Assembly: GCA_001566745.1 (NCBI GenBank)
Contig: KQ964455.1
Coordinates: 95,251-130,420, forward strand
Reading direction: 5' to 3'
From: Conidiobolus coronatus NRRL 28638
Lineage: Eukaryota > Entomophthoromycota > Entomophthoromycetes > Entomophthorales > Conidiobolaceae
Length of the DNA stretch: 35,170 nucleotides
Of the stretch, positions 31,154-35,170 are shown piece after piece. The first letter of the stretch is position 1. Each line of letters starts with the position of its first letter. Below the pieces are notes generated by a model. It ran no database searches. It was not told where the DNA came from and saw only the letters and a list, made by a program, of their open reading frames with translations. The position numbers were made by a program, and so were the translations under genes.

Positions 31154-32419
31154 TTAAATAATTTTAGAACAATTAATACTATTACCATTACTAATAGCAT
31201 TCCATCCAAGTTTCTTAAATTTTACACCTACTTTATCGAGCTTAATAACATCTCTAGGGTTATCGAGTGTAGCGTTCGTTAATTTTAGCTTTCTCAATCC
31301 TATTAAATCCTTTAGCCTATCGGTTACTAATCTAGGATTATATTTGAAATTGACAAGAATAATACTATAAAGGGTATTATTAACTAAGTTTAAGCTATAT
31401 TGGGATGGCTTCTTAGAAATTAGTGTTAATGAGGTTAAACTGGAGAGTTTGAAGATTAACTTTTCTATTGATGTACCATTGGGACAGTTGTAAATCAGCT
31501 TTAAGTACTGTAAATTGGGAAGATAACTTACAAAACTCAAGACGCTTTTAAAGTTGAGAGAGTAAATAGTTTCATCTAAGCTTAGCGTTTTAATAGAGAT
31601 AATTGGTCTATGATGTTCCGTACTAAAATTCAATTTCTGATCACATTTTAATAGCACTAAATGAGTTAAACCCTTGAAATTAGCGAGTAAACTGAAAGAT
31701 TCCCCATCAAGTTCATAATAATCTATCGATAACTTCTTTAACCAAGGATTATTAACCAAATATCTATTAATAAAAGGAACCTTATGCTGATTATTATCTA
31801 TTATGGATAAATGTTTTAATTTTTCATATTTAAAATTTGGAAAGTTAACAAAAGCATTATACTTTAAATCCCTAGCTGCAAAGTAATCAGTAATAATTTC
31901 AACATTAACCCGAGAGACGCAAGATTTTAACATTAATTGATTTAAATGTAGCGGAATAAATAAACTAGCATTTCCACCTTTTAGAAGGAATGCGAATTCA
32001 GCAACTATTTTAAGCACTTTTAACTCCAAGCTCCTTAATTTTGTTAATTTACGCAATATTTGGTTAATAAAAAGTACTTCAAATTTAACGGAAACGAGAG
32101 ATAAATGAGTAATATTCTTAAAGCATCCAAATAATAATCTAAACCTAGGGGCTGGTAATCTAAACGATATATAAACGGTATTCATTGACTTTAACTTAAT
32201 TAAACGTTTATCTTCACCAAAAAATACCATTAATGGTATATTTTCAATAAAATCCTTTCTCTTATTACTAACGTTAAGTGTACCAAAAATTTGAGGTTTA
32301 AATGAAATATAAATTGATTTTGAAGTGTATGCAAATTCTTTTAAATCATTTCCCTTTAAATATTTAAATATATCGGTTATTTTAAATATTGATCCCCAAT
32401 TAATTTTATTATTTGACAT
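31154..32419 (-). CDS. F-box/leucine-rich (RNI-like) protein 1
   Basis: Single-exon 421-aa protein. An F-box-like segment (about residues 6-48: INWGSIFKITDIFKYL, DLKEFAYTSKSIYISF, PQIFGTL) is followed by irregular leucine-rich repeats to the C-terminus (LKHLSII, NNPWLKKLSIDYYELDG, LTHLVLLKCDQKLNF, LPNLQYLKLIY, LSSLTSLTLISK). F-box proteins usually bind Skp1 and present substrates to an SCF ubiquitin ligase, with the LRR part choosing the substrate; that role is inferred here. The F-box is weak, so 'RNI-like' is the safer label. A possible TATA box (TATAAAT, minus strand) lies at about 32483-32489. Paralogue of the gene at 33751-35022. Confidence 0.8.
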   Translation of the reverse strand: MSNNKINWGSIFKITDIFKYLKGNDLKEFAYTSKSIYISFKPQIFGTLNVSNKRKDFIENIPLMVFFGEDKRLIKLKSMNTVYISFRLPAPRFRLLFGCFKNITHLSLVSVKFEVLFINQILRKLTKLRSLELKVLKIVAEFAFLLKGGNASLFIPLHLNQLMLKSCVSRVNVEIITDYFAARDLKYNAFVNFPNFKYEKLKHLSIIDNNQHKVPFINRYLVNNPWLKKLSIDYYELDGESFSLLANFKGLTHLVLLKCDQKLNFSTEHHRPIISIKTLSLDETIYSLNFKSVLSFVSYLPNLQYLKLIYNCPNGTSIEKLIFKLSSLTSLTLISKKPSQYSLNLVNNTLYSIILVNFKYNPRLVTDRLKDLIGLRKLKLTNATLDNPRDVIKLDKVGVKFKKLGWNAISNGNSINCSKII

Positions 32420-33750
32420 TTTTAATTTAATATTAAGGAGTTTGTTTTTAAAAAAAATTTTTAGTCGCGAGTTGAACTTTAATTTATACTATAATTTAGA
32501 AATATGGGATATATTACTAATTAATTTAACTATAAAATTATTTACAATTATTTTTGGTTATAAGGAAAATATTAATGTCGATAGTTTTATCTAAAATAAG
32601 ATTTTTGCAGTTATAAATACCATATACTTGATATCTATTGGCTAATAGACTTCTAATCATGATGACAGCGTTATATCAATAATGAGGAAATACGTAATTA
32701 TAATAATTTGTAATAAAAAAAGTTTAATGACGTAACAAGAACATTTTATAAATTAGTAGGTTTTATAGATAAGCTCAAAGTACTTATAAAAATAATGTTA
32801 AATAAAAAGCTTTGCCAAAAACACTTGAGTATTTTTGCAAAATTAATTAGCTATACAAAAATATATAAATTAATGTGACTATTAAACTTGGGAAAATTAT
32901 ACAAATAATCTTAATAATTATATACTTGTATTTCATTTGAATTATTGACTTAGCTTTTATACATAATACTTATCTCCAATATTTTATAAGATTGACATTT
33001 CGTCATAAAATGAACACAATATACATAAATTAAATATATTACCCCTAGTCCTCTAACACTTATAAGGATTAGTTATTATTATTTGTTATTGATTTAAATA
33101 GTTAATACTATTGTTCCTTAAAGCTAGCTTATTATCTATTCAAAATTAAATTAAATTAATATATATTTTTACTATGTAATTATGTTAATTTTTGTAATAA
33201 TTTAATATATTTAAATTAAACTATATTAAAATAGTCTAATAATAGTTGCAGATAAGTGCGTTAAAAAGAAATCATAAGGCTTTAAATACTTTGAATTTTA
33301 TTCACTATTTAATATTAAAATAAGTATTTGTCATAATTACGTCAATTTATTAGTCAAATCATTATAGTATGCATGTTATATATAATGACAAATAGTAAAG
33401 TATTGATAATTATAGTGTTTGAAGTGAATAATAATTTTATTATAGATAAATTTCAGTATTGAAGTTTGGTTTCACTGATTAAAGTGTAGAAAGACTATCG
33501 AGAACTAAAAAGACTTATATATTGTAGAACTTTTACAAAACTTAATATAAATAATAATATTCGATAAAATTATATTTCAGAATAGTATAAATAACATTTA
33601 TTTATAATGATAGAACAAAGATAATAGTAAAATATAAGCTTTTATTAAAATTTATAATACAATAATAATTCAATTAAACCAAGTTCCAATAAATATTTAT
33701 AGTTATTTGCTACTAGCTCGCGTAAAGTAGCTTGAAAAGTTTTTATAGTA
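32420..33750. other. 1.3-kb intergenic between F-box/LRR paralogues
   Basis: AT-rich; contains a probable TATA box for the left gene near 32483-32489. No coding exon, repeat copy or RNA gene is visible. Confidence 0.55.
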
Positions 33751-35022
33751 TTAAACTTTAGAGTAAATAACACTGTTATTAATAAACCTCGCATCCCACC
33801 CAAACTCATCACACTCCTCCCTCAATTTGCCCTCATCAACCCCTTCACCAACGCAATAATTAGTAACCTTTAAAAATCTCAATTTTCTCAACCCTTTCAA
33901 ATTACTCAATTGAATACAATTTAAATTAAAATTAACAAAATTTAACTTAATCAAACTCCCACTTTCCAACTTCATTGTAAATCTTCTTTCAGTAGTTTTT
34001 GAAATTAATACCAAAGACTTTAAATTAGTTAATCTTTTGATTAAAACTTCTAATTCATGAATATTCCTATTAATATGGATTAATTTTAAATGTTGTAAAT
34101 TAGGGAATTTCTGAATTAAACTGAAAGAAACTTGGAAATTACGACGATAAAACGATTGATCCAAACTCATTGCGGTAACAGAGCTAATAGGTAGTATTTG
34201 ATTCTTTTGAAACTTTAACCTCTTATCGCATCCCATCAAATTCAAATTATTCAAATATTTTAAATTTTCAAGTAAATTAAACGTATTTCCATTAAATTCG
34301 AATAACTCAACTGATAACCTTTTTAAACCTGGATTATTTAATAAAAAATTATTTATAAAATTTATCCCATACTTATTAGCATTAATAAAGGTTAATTGAG
34401 TTAAATTATTAAATTTTAAGTTTGAAATACTATTGTATGGGCAATAATTATTAGTTTGCATTATTTCATCAGAGTCTGGAATTTCTCTATCCATTATAGG
34501 ACAAAAAGTACAAGAATATACCTTAAGTTGGTTTAAAGTTAACGGAATGTGTAAGTTTACATTATCGTTAGAAGTAGCTAAACTAATTGGAACGCTAATT
34601 TTAACCTTTTTTAACTCTAAATAAATTAATAATTTAAAATTATTAAATATTAAATTTAACTGATCTAAATCAACTTTTATAATAGTTAATTTTAATGAGG
34701 TAATATTTGGGAAGTAAGTTAATAAGTTGAAATAATCTGATTTTTCAAGTTTACAGGTTATTGAAATTGAGTTAATTAATTTTAACTTATTTTGCGTACT
34801 TTGACAGTTATTTTTAATAGTTTGATTCAAGTTAGCAAGAATTCTCTTTGACTTATCGTTAAGTTTAAAAGTACCAAATAATACTGGACTTAACTGAGTG
34901 TACATACACTTTGAAGAGCAACTAAGTTCTATTAAATCACTCTTATTCAAATGCTTATAAACTCTAATAAGTTTTAGTATAAACTGCCAGTTATTGTTAT
35001 TAAGCTTTTTACTTTCTTGCAT
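33751..35022 (-). CDS. F-box/leucine-rich (RNI-like) protein 2
   Basis: Single-exon 423-aa paralogue of the gene at 31154-32419, same strand and layout. The N-terminal F-box-like part (NNWQFILKLIRVYKHL, DLIELSCSSKCMYTQL, PVLFGTF) aligns with INWGSIFKITDIFKYL of its partner. The LRR part shares signature strings with it: FINNFLLNNPGLKRLS, FNLLENLKYLNNLNLMGCD and FPNLQHLKLI. It carries an Asp/Glu-rich insert (about residues 179-188, MDREIPDSDE) not seen in the partner. The C-terminal ends also align (GWDARFINNS against GWNAISNGNS). Identity is clearly lower than between Cys-rich members 2 and 4, so this is an older duplication. SCF adaptor function is inferred from the family. Confidence 0.8.
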   Translation of the reverse strand: MQESKKLNNNNWQFILKLIRVYKHLNKSDLIELSCSSKCMYTQLSPVLFGTFKLNDKSKRILANLNQTIKNNCQSTQNKLKLINSISITCKLEKSDYFNLLTYFPNITSLKLTIIKVDLDQLNLIFNNFKLLIYLELKKVKISVPISLATSNDNVNLHIPLTLNQLKVYSCTFCPIMDREIPDSDEIMQTNNYCPYNSISNLKFNNLTQLTFINANKYGINFINNFLLNNPGLKRLSVELFEFNGNTFNLLENLKYLNNLNLMGCDKRLKFQKNQILPISSVTAMSLDQSFYRRNFQVSFSLIQKFPNLQHLKLIHINRNIHELEVLIKRLTNLKSLVLISKTTERRFTMKLESGSLIKLNFVNFNLNCIQLSNLKGLRKLRFLKVTNYCVGEGVDEGKLREECDEFGWDARFINNSVIYSKV

Positions 35023-35170
35023 ATGTTTTTATTTTTTTAATTAAATTTTTTGAATTGACTTAACTTGTATTTATTTGGATATTTAGAATTATGGGATTAA
35101 TTTTTTAGGACTGTTTATTATGTGAATAATTAGATTTATAAGATAGCAGGTGAATCTAGTTATGCTTATC

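Overview
This is AT-rich eukaryotic DNA with short spliceosomal introns, and it looks fungal. The best guide genes are a fungal-type conventional kinesin (kinesin-1 heavy chain with the IAK tail motif) and a Mediator kinase-module subunit, Med12/Srb8. The strong A+T bias, introns clustered near 50 nt, F-box/leucine-rich 'RNI-like' paralogues and a lineage-specific set of secreted Cys-rich proteins would fit an early-diverging zoosporeless fungus of the Conidiobolus/Entomophthoromycotina type. That placement is an inference from recall and was not searched.

Layout. An EF-hand protein (minus, 777-1338) and kinesin-1 (plus, 1756-5505, 15 exons) are divergently arranged around a 417-bp intergenic region. 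From 5588 to 11420 there are four minus-strand paralogues of a secreted protein with 12 conserved cysteines and a GPI-like tail, each with a TATA box about 50 bp before its ATG. Two plus-strand paralogues of a single-pass membrane protein with a LEA_2/NDR1-like domain follow (13441-14313 and 17811-18712), with identical intron positions. Two long minus-strand genes come next: an unrecognised acidic, probably nuclear protein (18808-20738, interrupted by a 206-base run of N) and Med12 (21158-26760, 7-8 exons, one apparent reading-frame break near its N-terminus). The right side is a 4.4-kb gene-poor stretch and then two minus-strand F-box/LRR-like paralogues (31154-32419 and 33751-35022).

The accessory intergenic regions carry seven copies of a short (about 244-271 bp) non-autonomous inverted-repeat element flanked by ATAT. 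Two are convergent around a 341-bp spacer (7918-8800) and two are head-to-tail sharing one ATAT (29817-30352). All seven lie among or beside the duplicated gene families, none inside the conserved genes. No tRNA, rRNA or CRISPR was found.

The genes do not form one pathway. Conserved housekeeping genes (kinesin transport, Mediator-dependent transcription, EF-hand calcium sensing) are interleaved with recently duplicated, TATA-driven surface or secreted families. The least-described parts are the Cys-rich secreted family, the ATAT-targeting element family, a 120-bp hairpin upstream of the second LEA_2-like gene, and the unrecognised acidic protein.
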